Shown: positions 45,190-55,747 of the stretch, piece by piece
How the letters are laid out: the number at the start of each line of letters is the position of its first letter
Numbering within the stretch: position 1 is the first letter of the stretch
NCBI GenBank assembly: GCA_021229015.1
Contig: CM037794.1
Span: forward strand, 36,782,827-36,846,826
Length of the DNA: 64,000 nucleotides
DNA from: Solen grandis
Taxonomy: Eukaryota; Mollusca; Bivalvia; Adapedonta; Solenidae
Direction of reading: 5' to 3'
Program-made: the position numbers and the translations under genes
Notes under the pieces: model-generated
Seen by the model: only the letters and a program-made list of their open reading frames with translations
What the model was told of the DNA's origin: nothing
Database searches by the model: none

Positions 45190-47400
45190 TCAACAAATCT
45201 TACATACTGAGTCAAACACAAAACTCTGTTCCGCTAGACGGATGATAGATTTACAAACATTTTCAACCGGCGGATGCATCGTGTACTCTCCATTGATCTT
45301 CACCATCTTCACTCTTGTGTACCGCTGGAATATCTTTCTAAGAAACGGCGGCATCTTATGTTCATCAACATGCTCTAGGAAAACAAGAATGATGGGTTTT
45401 CCCTGCTTGTATGCCTCCTCGACTTCTCGCGAGCACCAGTTTTTGTTACAATAAGATTCAGACACTGCGACTATCAGGACACAAGATTCCGAGACACATC
45501 TAACAATCTCCGCCGCTACATCCATACCTGCCCCAAAGTCTATTTCATTGTTACATATCACATTGAAAGGTACATCCAGCATTGTTTTCAAACATTTCTG
45601 TAAAGCGTCACAGATGTGTTTATTAACAATATCTCCATCTTCACTGCTGTAGGACATCATTCCCAACCAGTTAATATCATTCAGTTTCTTAGATTTAAAA
45701 TCATTCAAAAACGCCTGTGTTCCTTCAACGGCCTTTCTCCTATATCTCATATATAAAGCAATAAGTATAGAAACAATAGCCACATAAACGAATAATGAAC
45801 TAAATAAAATAACAATATTTTTGTAACAGAGAAACTTAGTCTCTGAAACAACAGTTTCCCCAATTTCAGTTACACGTCCCTCTATATAACACTGGAAATT
45901 ATTTTCTGTGTGTTCTCTTTGCAGCCAATCAATAAAAGCATAGCTTTCGCATGCACACTCAAAGATGTTACCCGATAACAAAATGTCACGAAGACTAGCA
46001 TGATGGAGAAGTTTCTTGACATCTTCTAGTACTAAGTCACTTATGGCCTTGATTTGATTGTTTCTTAAATCTAACTTTTCAAGTGCTGATAAATGATCAA
46101 TTTTAAATGAAATTGTTTCAAAAATATTTCCAGATAAATCAAGAATTCGAAGCTTTTTGTTGTGTTGAAACATTTTGTAGGGTAATGATCTTAAATTATT
46201 TCTTTTTAAACTTAATTCTTTTAATTTAGTAAGTCTTTTAAACAGAAAACAAAAAACCTCTTTTTTCTCCATTTTAAATAGTCTATTATTTCCTAAGTCT
46301 AATATTTCTATCTCCGTTAATGATTTAAAGATATCGGGCGATAAAAATTCTATTTCATTAAAGGATAAATCTATATTTAAAACATGGTGTTCTTTCGGCA
46401 ATAGGAACTTTACATCTAAAGTCCGCAGCTTATTATTTTGAAATTGAATACTATTTAGGAGTACGATACAATCTGATATGTCAAAACTACTGTTTTTAGA
46501 ATCAAAGGTGTCACGTAGTATATCATTTGCATATAGTTGTTTTACTTTAAGGATACCTTCTATATTCGTTTCAACACCTGGTTTGCAATATGTTTCGACT
46601 TGGTCTTTTAAAGGGATTATGTCGCTAAATTGGATTTGAAGGAAAGAAATATTAAATGATTCTAGAGATGGGAAAACATAATCTCGAAAAAATAAATTGT
46701 GGTTTGGTACATTTGATTGTATAACTAATGAGGACCATGAAATGTCCAAATGTGTAATATTGTTCGACGCATGAGTTATATCCACGTTACTTCCATCAAA
46801 TATCAAATTAGTTCCACGAAGAGATACATTTGTCAACATATTTTTGTGATGAAGCATCTGAAAAAAGTCTGCATCTAAAGTAAATGTTTCAAAGTCTCTC
46901 GTGTTTATAGCATCGAACTTCAATGACTTTAAAGACGGCAAAATATCCTTCGGCAATAAAGCTTGTACAACTTCTTTATCTGAAAGTGTGGTGCATCCAG
47001 ACAGATCTAGTTGGACAAGGTTAAGACCATGGAATGCGGATTTTTCAAGAGAAATATATGGCTGTCCATGAAGACCCAACTGCCTCAACGATCTTAAATT
47101 GACAAATGTAGAGTTGCGTATATGTATACCGTCAGCGTCGTCATGTAAGTTTATATCGAGAGATGTTACTTGTTTCCAGCTATCATGATGAAAATCCTCC
47201 GGCATAGGATCTTTCCTTAACTGCGAAACAAATATACCAACAACATGGGAAGGTATGAATTGTGGAAACGTTCCAGTGCATCTCATGCTGTCATTGTCAA
47301 CATCACAACTGTTTGCATCGGCAATACCGACGATCAGCATAACAGTAATTGTGAGTGCAAATTTGACTTCGGCCATTTTTATGCGTCTGAATCTTTTCAT
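45190..47400 (-). CDS. Toll-like receptor, copy B
   Basis: An intact paralogue of the receptor at 7,505-9,715, same length and architecture: signal peptide, leucine-rich repeats, one cysteine cap, membrane span and TIR domain. The frame opens with GTG at 47,436 behind the same splice acceptor, so the start is the ATG at 47,400 or the one at 47,376. By hand alignment of the 748-codon frames I count 50 residue differences: about 41 in the 500 residues of the ectodomain, half of them in its first 160, and 5 in the membrane and TIR part (208 residues). TIR changes include E635G in the box 2 region (DFEAGM to DFGAGM) and D693H. All cap cysteines are kept. No stop or frameshift is seen, so both copies could work, but expression is unknown. 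Confidence 0.94.
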   Translation of the reverse strand: MKRFRRIKMAEVKFALTITVMLIVGIADANSCDVDNDSMRCTGTFPQFIPSHVVGIFVSQLRKDPMPEDFHHDSWKQVTSLDINLHDDADGIHIRNSTFVNLRSLRQLGLHGQPYISLEKSAFHGLNLVQLDLSGCTTLSDKEVVQALLPKDILPSLKSLKFDAINTRDFETFTLDADFFQMLHHKNMLTNVSLRGTNLIFDGSNVDITHASNNITHLDISWSSLVIQSNVPNHNLFFRDYVFPSLESFNISFLQIQFSDIIPLKDQVETYCKPGVETNIEGILKVKQLYANDILRDTFDSKNSSFDISDCIVLLNSIQFQNNKLRTLDVKFLLPKEHHVLNIDLSFNEIEFLSPDIFKSLTEIEILDLGNNRLFKMEKKEVFCFLFKRLTKLKELSLKRNNLRSLPYKMFQHNKKLRILDLSGNIFETISFKIDHLSALEKLDLRNNQIKAISDLVLEDVKKLLHHASLRDILLSGNIFECACESYAFIDWLQREHTENNFQCYIEGRVTEIGETVVSETKFLCYKNIVILFSSLFVYVAIVSILIALYMRYRRKAVEGTQAFLNDFKSKKLNDINWLGMMSYSSEDGDIVNKHICDALQKCLKTMLDVPFNVICNNEIDFGAGMDVAAEIVRCVSESCVLIVAVSESYCNKNWCSREVEEAYKQGKPIILVFLEHVDEHKMPPFLRKIFQRYTRVKMVKINGEYTMHPPVENVCKSIIRLAEQSFVFDSVCKIC

Positions 47401-47966
47401 GGGGTTGCCTACAAAATATAAAACATAAAAAGTCACGTTTTACGATGTGGATAATGCGGACAATCACATTACTAATGTATCTACATATATATGCAAAGGA
47501 ATGATGGTATTGTAAGACCGACTTTTTAATTTAATAGTAATCTCTATCTGCTTAACTGGCTTTCTTGATTGAGCTCGTCCACTAAAATGGACCTTATTTA
47601 TATTTTGGATCTCAGCATTTAAATTGCAATTTTTTCATTCAGAAATTTGAGAAAACTTATAGCGTATGGCTTTAATATAAGCTTATTAACATGTGAAGAA
47701 CGTTAAGTTGTTATTTGTAAATTTAAGCGAGGAAATAATATTTTTGCGAAGAATATGCTTTTCTATAATGACTGCGAGTCATTTTATAGTTGTTTCTCTG
47801 TTGTTGTCTCGGATTCTTCTTTATGCAGCCCAGACGCTCAATCACCATGCTACAACAGTTAGCTCCACGGCAAGGAAATTCAAGTGCTGAGTAAAGTTAA
47901 TGTAGTAGTATCATAGATTTTAAAATCTACATATGAATGTCCACTTTTTTCAAAAACTATGGTTTT
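47401..47966. other. Upstream of TLR, copy B
   Basis: The counterpart of 9,728-10,240, containing the splice acceptor and probably the 5' UTR intron and promoter. No other feature seen. Confidence 0.5.
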
Positions 47967-48684
47967 TATACCCCCGAAACGAAGTTTGGGGGGATATAGG
48001 AGTCACCTGGTGGTCGATCGGTCGGTCGGTCGGTCCAGCGGTCCGTTGCATTATTGGAATTCAATACAACTTCATGCAATGATCAAGCACATGGAGAGGA
48101 AGTGCAGTGCACAAGAACCATAACTCCATCTTGACTTATTACAGAGTTATTGCCCTTTGTTACTTTTCCTTGTCCGGAGCATAACTTGAAAAGTACAAGT
48201 TGGATTTAAAAACAATTTCATACAATTGTCAACCACAATATGAGGAAGTGCAGTGCACAAGAACCATAACTCTATCTAGAGTAATTACAGAGTTATTTCC
48301 CTTTGTTACTTTTCCTTGTCCATAGCATAACTTGAAAAGAACTGGTTGGAATTCAAAACAATTTCATACAATTGTCAACCACAATAAGAGGAAGTGCAGT
48401 GCACAAGAACCATAACTCTATCTATTGTAATTACAGAGTAATTGCCCTTTGTTACTTTTCCTTGTCCGGAGCTTAATTTTAAAACTACTGGTTGGAATTC
48501 AAAACAATTTCATACAATGGTCAAGCACAACCTGTGTAACCCGGCCAAAAATCTGGAAAAAAAACTAATGTAAAAATGTCTTTTTCATACTCTTCTTCTT
48601 AATCCTAATAACTTCATCATTAATAAAGCAGTATTGCGGTGGTATTAATCACATTTAGTGATAGTTCTAGTTGTTTTATCTGTG
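47967..48684 (-). mobile_element. Tandem-core hairpin element, private to copy B
   Basis: Absent at the matching site of copy A (GGCTTTTGTTTTACCTG near 10,246). In the minus direction it ends with GGACCGACCGACCGACC repeats and a hairpin made of CCCCCCAAACTTC and GTTTCGGGGG with TATA ends (47,967-47,998). The core has three to four monomers of about 120-130 bases containing GAAGTGCAGTGCACAAGAAC and ACAGAGTTATTGCCCTTTGT. No coding frame. It sits in the former LINE remnant. Confidence 0.85.
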
Positions 48685-49760
48685 TTTTTGGTTAGACCCC
48701 ACCTATTTCAGTAATTTTCTGTATCAGCCAACATAGAATGCAGTGTATATTTGGATTTAGCAAATAAGACCATGTTTTCGGCGTAAAGTATGAAAAATAA
48801 TTTAAATTCATATACAGTAAAAAAAAATATCATTCAATTTTGTGTTTATATTATTAATAATGCCGTAAACGAACAGCGTGAAGAGCAGAGGAGAGCTGGG
48901 ATCCCCTTTCTTCAAGACGATTTGTGAGGCTGGTACCTGACACATGATTTGTCATACATTTTATAGCATTGACAAATCTACAGCTAACATGTTTATTTTG
49001 TTCAAAAGAAGGCCCGATTTATTTGTTTAAATAATATTGGTAATTGTTTGTTGTTGTTTTTTGGTGTTTTTTTTTTTCAATTTTATTTTGTTATCACAGA
49101 TTGAATGATAAAAGTACAATCAACGACATATTTCTGTACTAAATAACCATCTTGATTCTGACATGATCTTTCGTTAATAGAACTCCATTTATTTAAAACG
49201 ATTAAAAAGAATTTGTGAATATTTTTGCAAGGATATTAACATAATACCACGATAGTTTTTGTCATTATTTTTTCTTTTGAAAATCGGTGTTATGACATAT
49301 GTGCCCCCATAAATCTCGAGATATTCAGAATTTAAAAACACTATGTTGGACTGCTTACATTAAAAGAGCGAGATGATTGTACATGATGCCTTAAAAAGTT
49401 CACCAAAAAGCCCATCTATAACTAGCGCTTTAATGTTTTTGTGTAAAAGTACAGCATCTCTTATTTCATTTTCTATAATTTCATGAGCTAAATCCAGATC
49501 AATAGTTTCCTTATATGTACTAAAAGATTGATCAGTATTTTCATTACTTTGATTTGTTCTCCGAGTAAAGTTTTAACCTTCTGTAACGCGATATCTCTAT
49601 TTAGCTAACCGTTTAAACTTATTATAACGCACGAATGCTTCACGGTTTCCAATTGTTCTATTACTATTAAATGTATTTTATCGCGCTTAAAGTCATGTTT
49701 TGATTTTATGTTGGTGTTATCAAACCGGAGTTAATTTCGTTCATAGTTACCTTTTTTATT
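48685..49760 (-). mobile_element. Decayed non-LTR retrotransposon RT, copy B
   Basis: The counterpart of 10,166-11,240, with more stop codons and about 170 bases (48,915-49,085) that copy A lacks and that read as further LINE sequence upstream of the GDP motif. Not functional. Confidence 0.7.
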
Positions 49761-50000
49761 TCTCGAACATTTTTCTCCAAAAAAATTAAAGTTGCAAAAC
49801 TGTAAAAAAAAAAATGCAATTTATACAATAAGAGGAAAAAGTATGAAAATTCAATCTTATTTTTGACGATATGCAAAATATTATATTAGGTTAGGCCGAT
49901 CGATTTATGTCGATAGAATCACAGATATATCAAAGCAGCTCAATCATAGATGATCAGTAGAAATTAAAAAAGGAACTTTCTACTGCCCCTGTTAATGTTG

Positions 50001-50100
50001 NNNNNNNNNNNNNNNNNNNNNNNNNNNNNNNNNNNNNNNNNNNNNNNNNNNNNNNNNNNNNNNNNNNNNNNNNNNNNNNNNNNNNNNNNNNNNNNNNNNN
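50001..50100. other. Assembly gap (100 N)
   Basis: Exactly 100 N, the usual placeholder for a gap of unknown size. Copy B is still matching copy A up to the last base before it. The sequence after it matches neither copy. Confidence 0.98.
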
Positions 50101-50205
50101 AGTTGCTGGAAGCCAAAATTGGACCTCAGTTGTCCTGGAGAGTTTGTCAATACAGCATAGACACCCTCTAACAGTAAGGGAATGGCCTGGCGACTCTGTC
50201 CTGCC
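50101..50205 (-). CDS. TPR-like gene, third visible exon (cut by gap)
   Basis: On the minus strand the exon begins after TCTGTATTCCAG (exon start 50,205) and runs into the gap. One base completes the previous split codon, then AGQSRQAIPLLLEGVYAVLT and NSPGQLRSNFGFQQ. The A..G....A...L.EG pattern resembles a tetratricopeptide-type helical pair, but the family is not identified. Phase fits the exon at 50,706-50,787. Confidence 0.7.
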
Positions 50206-50705
50206 CTGGAATACAGAAGTGAGAGTAAATACCATAAGAACATAATTTACTGCATTTATTTTATACAAAGTAATCCTTGATAGCTTTCCCTAAACAGAAC
50301 TGTTATGCTCCCTTTTAATTCTGATTTGTACTGATATTGCAGCTACTGTCCAGGAGTATTTCAGTTTTGTTTTCTATGTGGTGTCATGTTGTTTTGTTTT
50401 TTCCTCAGTATTCATTATTTTGTTAAAATTTGAAACCTATCAAATGAAGAACTGTCACCAGAACAACTTTACAGCTTATAGTCTTCAGGTGAAACTTGGT
50501 TTCTAATATTAATACAATAAAAGGGATAATACACAATGCATGATGACAAATGAAGCCAGTTAGGAGTCAGAAACATCAGTTTCAAAGGAACTGAGGTGTA
50601 CAGACAATATTGAAACTGGTTCAACTGGCAGCTTGTGTCATGTCCAGATATCTGTCACGTGTTATGTCCAGTAAGGAGAAGGTTTAGAATGCTGAGATGA
50701 CTCAC
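50206..50705. other. Intron of TPR-like gene
   Basis: About 500 bases with a GTGAGT donor on one side and a CAG acceptor on the other (minus strand). No repeat recognised. Confidence 0.6.
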
Positions 50706-50787
50706 TTGTGGGCTGCCACCACCTTGTCAGTGAGGAAATTTAACAATGTCACTACATCCTCCATCAGACTTTCCACATTAGAGTTTC
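50706..50787 (-). CDS. TPR-like gene, second visible exon
   Basis: Minus strand: acceptor CTGTATTTCAG, donor CACAA|GTGAGT. It encodes NSNVESLMEDVVTLLNFLTD then KVVAAHK with codons split at both ends. The helical, leucine-rich sequence reads straight into the exon at 50,205 and follows from the exon at 53,843. Function unknown. Confidence 0.75.
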
Positions 50788-51139
50788 CTGAAATACAGAG
50801 TCAAGTTCACAAACAATTAAAAACAGTAGATTGAATTTAAAATTTGATTTTCTTAAAAAGAATAGAATAGTGTTTTATATTTATACCAGTAGCTGTGCAA
50901 AATCTATCAATACAACACTTCAAAATTAAATTTGAAATGACTTTAAAACAATTCATTTGATACTTTCATAGTCATAAAAAGTATCCAATTTTAATTTGGA
51001 AGCACTGTATGTAGAGAATCAATATAAATTGAATCTAAGAAAAGTTTGTTTTTTTGAGGAAGAAAAATATTTCTTGAAGTTTTCATGAAGCATTCTAACT
51101 ATGTATTCCATGCCTGCCAAAAAGATTAGTACACATGAC

Positions 51140-52350
51140 AGCATGCTGTACTGGGGAACTCCCATTGTTAGTTTTGTTGTACAGGCGAACACTTCCCCTC
51201 ATCAATTTCTTTCCATTACTGACTGGAACATAAGTAGAGTTATCTTGCAGTCAAGAAATTGTGAAAAGGGGGAATAACTCCAAAAATACTGAGGCCAGAG
51301 TTATAAACCTTGTGCCTGACACTTTCTCTCATTAATTTCTTTCCATAAATGAAATTAATTTCAATAGCATGAGTCAAACTGGAGTTATCTTAAGGACACA
51401 GCATTGCATAAAAGCGGAAAAACTCCAACAAGAACCATTGGAAATGGATTATGCTCTAGTGTACTACAATTATTGTCCATAATGTCTACACACCTATGAA
51501 GTTTCAAGGTTATATATCTCATAGTGCATAAGTTATGCTCCGGACAAAACTTAATTGAATATGAAATTTAACCCTTTCCCTCATATAGACTCATTTTGAC
51601 GCACTCAATAGGTACCACGTAAAGCCTGATCTGCAGAAAACCACAGTTAAACCTTACCAAATTTAATTATAAAGTCCTCATTTCCAGACCATTGAGGAGC
51701 AGCGAACAGCATAAAACCTGATCAGCCTGCAAGTTACTCGCAGGCTGATCTGGTTTTATGTTGTTCGCATAGGTCTTTTCATGGTTTCCTCTATGAGTAA
51801 AAGGGTTAACAACGAGCAATAACTTCAGAAATATGATTTGTGGAATTCAGGTTTTTGTGCACTGTAATTCTCCTTGGTGAGGTTTATTCACCTATAAGTT
51901 TCAAGGTAATATGTCTCATAGTGCATGAGTAATGCTTTAAAAGAAAACAAACAAGTATGAAATTGAACCAAGGGCAATAACTCCAACAATATGATGTGCA
52001 GAGTTATGGTTCTTTGCACTGTACTTCTCCTCCACCGGATCAATCCACCTGTGAAGTTTCAAGTTAACAGCTTTAATACTTTCTGAATTATGCTCCGAAC
52101 AAAAAATAAGTATGAAATTTAACAAAGAGCAATAACTCCAAAATATGATAAGCAGAGTTATGGTTCTTTGCACTGCATTTCTCCTTCACGAGATCTATCC
52201 ACCTGTGAAATTATAAGTTAATAGCTTTAATACTTTCTGAGTTATGCTCCGGACAAAAAAGTGTGACAGACACAGACGGATGGACGGATGGACAGACAAC
52301 TTTGACACAAACAATATGTCTCCCTCATATAAACATGGGGGGAGACATAA
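51140..52350 (+). mobile_element. Tandem-core hairpin element (GAGACATAA end)
   Basis: Monomers with GCAATAACTCCAAAAATATG, TGGTTCTTTGCACTGCA and CACCTGTGAAGTTTCAAGTT recur about four times. It then has GACGGATGGACGGATGGACA and a hairpin TATGTCTCCCTCAT / ATGGGGGGAGACATA (52,315-52,349). The 5' end is not defined; the start given is approximate. A MITE interrupts it at 51,572-51,805. Confidence 0.75.
51572..51805. mobile_element. piggyBac-type MITE, 234 bases
   Basis: Flanked by TTAA on both sides (51,568-51,571 and 51,806-51,809). It begins CCCTTTCCCTCATATAG and ends CTATGAGTAAAAGGG, so CCC...GGG inside TTAA, as in piggyBac-type transposons. It is nearly all palindrome: an internal stem GCGAACAGCATAAAACCTGA / CTGGTTTTATGTTGTTCGC spans about 29 pairs. 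The host monomer nearby (TATGAAATTTAACAAAGAGC near 52,112) shows the site without the insertion. Confidence 0.88.
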
Positions 52351-52456
52351 TAACTTTTGAGAGAAATTATCTGATCACAATACCAAGGTGTTGTAGCTGA
52401 AGCTGCATTACCATATCAGCTTGACACAAGTAACTGGTGTTGTATGCAACACATAA

Positions 52457-53281
52457 AGTCCCCTACCGGCTCCACCTTGACTCAATATGGTAATCAATCC
52501 CATTTTTTGCCATATTTTCACTATTTCCGTTACCATAGCAACCACAATTTTAGTCGATTTTTTGCCATATTTTCACTATTTCCGTTACCATAGCAACCAC
52601 AATTTTAGTCGAAGAACAAAAATAAAATGACATGCATAATCTACACATTGCCATCTAGTCATATAGCAAGTTTCATCAAGTTAGCTTGCTTAGTTATTGC
52701 GGGATCCCATTTTTGCCATATTTTCACTATTTCCGTTACCATAGCAACCACAATTTTAGTCGAAGAACAAAAATAAAATGACGTGCATAATCTACACATT
52801 GCCATCTAGTCATATAGCAAGTTTCATCAAGTTAGCTTGCTTAGTTATCGCGGATCCCATTTTGCCATATTTTCACTATTTCGTTACCATAGCAACCACA
52901 TTTAGTCGAGAACAAAATAAAATGACGTGCATAATCTACACATTGCCATCTAGTCATATACCAAGTTTCATCAAGTTAGCTTGCTTAGTTATCGCGGGAT
53001 CCCATTTTTGCCATATTTTCACTATTTCCGTTACCATAGCAACCACAATTTTAGTCAAAGAACAAAAATAAAATGACGTGCATAATCTACACATTGCCAT
53101 CTAGTCATATACCAAGTTTCATCAAGTTAGCTTGCTTAGTTATTAAGTTATCGCGGGATCCAGATTTGAGCGGACAGACGGACGGACAGACAGACAGATG
53201 GACAGACGGACGGACGGACGGACGGACAGACGGAGGGCAAACCTATAGTCCCCTCCGGTGTGAACACCGGTAGGGGACTAA
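52457..53281 (+). mobile_element. Tandem-core hairpin element (AGTCCCCT family)
   Basis: Starts AGTCCCCTACCGG and ends with the hairpin AGTCCCCT-CCGGTG-TGAA-CACCGG-T-AGGGGACT followed by AA (53,247-53,281), so the 5' motif is the inverse of the 3' arm. The core is one short and three to four full monomers of about 150 bases (ATTTTCACTATTTCCGTTAC). GGACGGACGGACGGACAGAC precedes the hairpin. CAACAC occurs just outside both ends (about 52,447 and 53,282), a possible target duplication. Confidence 0.88.
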
Positions 53282-53325
53282 CAACACCATCAGTTTTCTG
53301 TGTTATAATTATATATTTTTATTAA

Positions 53326-53768
53326 ATAGAAATGTGTCCATAGGAAACAGATTCCCCCCACAACCACTTTTTTGTTGAATGATAGCATATCAAGAACCCT
53401 CGTCCAGACTGACAAGGATTTCATACTAAAGGATACAGTGACAATGACCTTTGACAAAGTGACCTCAAAATCTATAGGGTTCATCTACTGGTCATGGCCA
53501 ATGTCCCTACCAGGTTTCACAAACCCAGGCCCTGTGGTTCTCTAGTTAATGATCGGACAAGGATTTCATACTAATGTACACAGTGACCTTGAACTTTGAC
53601 CTAAAAATCAATAGGGTTCATCTGCTGGTCATGGCCAATGTCCCTACCAGGTTTCACAAACTCAGGCCCTGCGGTTCTCCAGTTAATGATCGGACAAGTT
53701 TTAGTTGTATGTACGGACGGACAGCAGCAATGCTATATGCCGCCCACTTTTCAAGTGGGGACATAAAA
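53326..53768 (+). mobile_element. Tandem-core hairpin element (short)
   Basis: Starts near ATGTGTCCATAGGAAACAG and has two monomers of about 150 bases (ATGGCCAATGTCCCTACCAG), then GTACGGACGGACAGCAG and a hairpin CCCACTT-TTC-AAGTGGGG, ending GGACATAAAA. Same plan as its neighbours with a smaller core. Confidence 0.75.
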
Positions 53769-53842
53769 ATGTAAAGGATTCAGCTCCACTATCTGTAAAT
53801 AGAATAAAGGCATTATTATAGTAAGCAGAAATACACACCAAC

Positions 53843-53885
53843 CTTTAGCATTGAACTCTGACATGACATCATCCTCTGCATGCTC
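53843..53885 (-). CDS. TPR-like gene, first visible exon (43 bases)
   Basis: Minus strand: acceptor CATGTTTGTAG, donor AAAG|GTTGGT. It encodes EHAEDDVMSEFNAK plus one base, in phase with the exon at 50,787. Small, but signals on both sides and continuity of frame through three exons support it. Earlier exons were not found to the right. Confidence 0.6.
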
Positions 53886-54215
53886 CTACAAACATGAACA
53901 CGCCTTTGTGTTAGTATCGCCGGCATACAACACCATATACACACTGTGTTAGTGAAAATTCCAATAAACACTGCAGGGGTGTAAAATTTCTCTCACCCGC
54001 TTGCAATGGAGAGTGAATATAAGTGCAGGGTGTATGGAAAATCAGAAACTTTCTTTGCATTCTCTCAAACTTTCTTGATTTGACTATCTCAAATTTGCAA
54101 AAGGGGAGTGATACTTTTAGGTATTTCACACACCTGCATTGTATACATATTCAAGTAGGGTTCAGACAAAAACAGATAGTATTCCAATCCATGTTTGATG
54201 TGTTATTTCATTAAA

Positions 54216-55454
54216 CAAGAGGGTCAAGGAGGACCTGAATTGCTCACCTGAGAAATTTTGCATTTATTCCTTTTTATAACATAGTCATACTGAATACATA
54301 ATCCATGCAGAAGTACAGCAAGATAATTGTAATTCCACAAAAAAACTGAACCAGAGGTCTAATTTTTTATGGCAATAGCTATAAAATCAAGTGACCCCTG
54401 GGGTGGGACCATTTTTGACCCCAGAGCAATGATTTGAAAACTTGGTTCAGGTCCATGTCCATGTTACATACCAAATATCAAACTATGAGGTGCAGTCAAA
54501 AAGTTCAGGTGACTTTATAAACTAAAATTTTCAATTTCAACACTTGTTATGTTAACCTTGGAGCTAGCTGGAACTCAACTCTTTTGGTGGCACATCCCCT
54601 AATAAGGCAAATCTAATTGTTAAATATTAAATATTTGAGAGTCTTTTGATCCAGTTTCAAACATTTCTTGTATTAATACGTCTTCATGACCTTCCTGAAA
54701 ACATTTGTGCCATTTATAAACTATCGTTTTGAACACTTTCTTAATTCATTCTCTGGTACAAAAATGTCCAGATAACTGCTTGTGTCATTCTAGCTCTCAT
54801 GAAGCCTGTTGCAGTCAAATGATTCAAATGATGATATACTGAGTTAAAAACAAGCAAAAGTAGTTACAACTTGGACTTCCACTCAGGGTGATGAGTACCA
54901 CTTATGTAGGTTTTTCATAAAACAAAAGCTGTTCCAGACGGACAACAACCAGACTTTTGCCACAGACGGACAGTCATCCCCACAAACACACCAACCGACT
55001 GAAGTCCAATTTAACCCCTCTCAAACTTTGTGAGAATATGAAAATAAAATACCTGTCAGGGTTGGGGTACGAGGATCTTGGGGTAGTATCCCCATGCTGG
55101 GAACAAATATTTTCAAGGATAAACTTAATTTTAGCAACTATCATTTATGGTAGACAGCCATGAGGAGACTATTTGTGCCAAATAATTAATTTCTGACCAT
55201 TGGTTTCAGAGGAGATTTTTTTTAAAGATATATGAATAAGATTAAGTTGGTTGCCGTGGCAACCAGAGCTCTGCATGGAGCAAGTTTATTTTAGCAAATT
55301 TTGTGAAAAGGCAACCTAAGAATCACTCATGCTAAGTTTCATCAATTTCTATCATGTGGTCCCAGAGTAGATGTCTTTTAAAGAAAGTTGTTGACACCAC
55401 ACAAGAAACAACAGATGCAGGGTGATCACAATAGGTCACCCTGATGGTGAGCTA
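54216..55454 (+). mobile_element. CAAGAGGGCC element 5, old
   Basis: Starts CAAGAGGGTCAAGGAGGACC..TTGCTCACCTGAG. It has CAAGTGACCCCTGGGGTGGG in the core, CAGACGGACAACAACCAG in place of the (CGGA)n, and a decayed end CAATAGGTCACCCTGATGGT, GAGCTA. The hairpin has decayed, so this is an old copy. Confidence 0.75.
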
Positions 55455-55747
55455 TAAAAGGGCCATAATTCTTGTAAAAAGTGTTATGGTTCTTACAACC
55501 GAGAGTCAGCATATGATGTTTAATAAGCGCAAACAATTTTAAAGCCATAGCTTTTAAAGGTTAAAAACAAAATCCTACCTAAACACAAAACTTTACAATC
55601 AAATCAGAAACCAGCTGATCTCCTGGGAATCTCAAGGGATCAGCTAGTCTTAGCAAACTTAAAAGAATGCCATGAGGTGATCTTTAAATAAAATCAAATT
55701 CTGATCATTCTACATATAATATCAACCAAGTGGGAAGCTGATATAAA

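Larger units (their letters stand above)
37877..50000 (+). repeat. Segmental duplication, copy B
   Basis: Aligns from the C run and TTTCGAAACCCTCTGCTGGG onward with copy A. It ends at the 100-N gap. Compared with A it has an element in the last EF-hand-like exon (42,154-43,040), a 0.7-kb element at 47,967-48,684, about 170 extra bases at 48,915-49,085, and lacks the 561-base tandem duplication. An unpurged alternative haplotype cannot be excluded. Confidence 0.9.
50788..53842. other. Intron of TPR-like gene packed with elements
   Basis: About 3 kb. It contains three tandem-core hairpin elements in a row (ending at about 52,350, 53,281 and 53,768) and a small TTAA-flanked MITE nested in the first. 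The part 50,788-51,140 is AT-rich with no feature seen. Confidence 0.7.
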
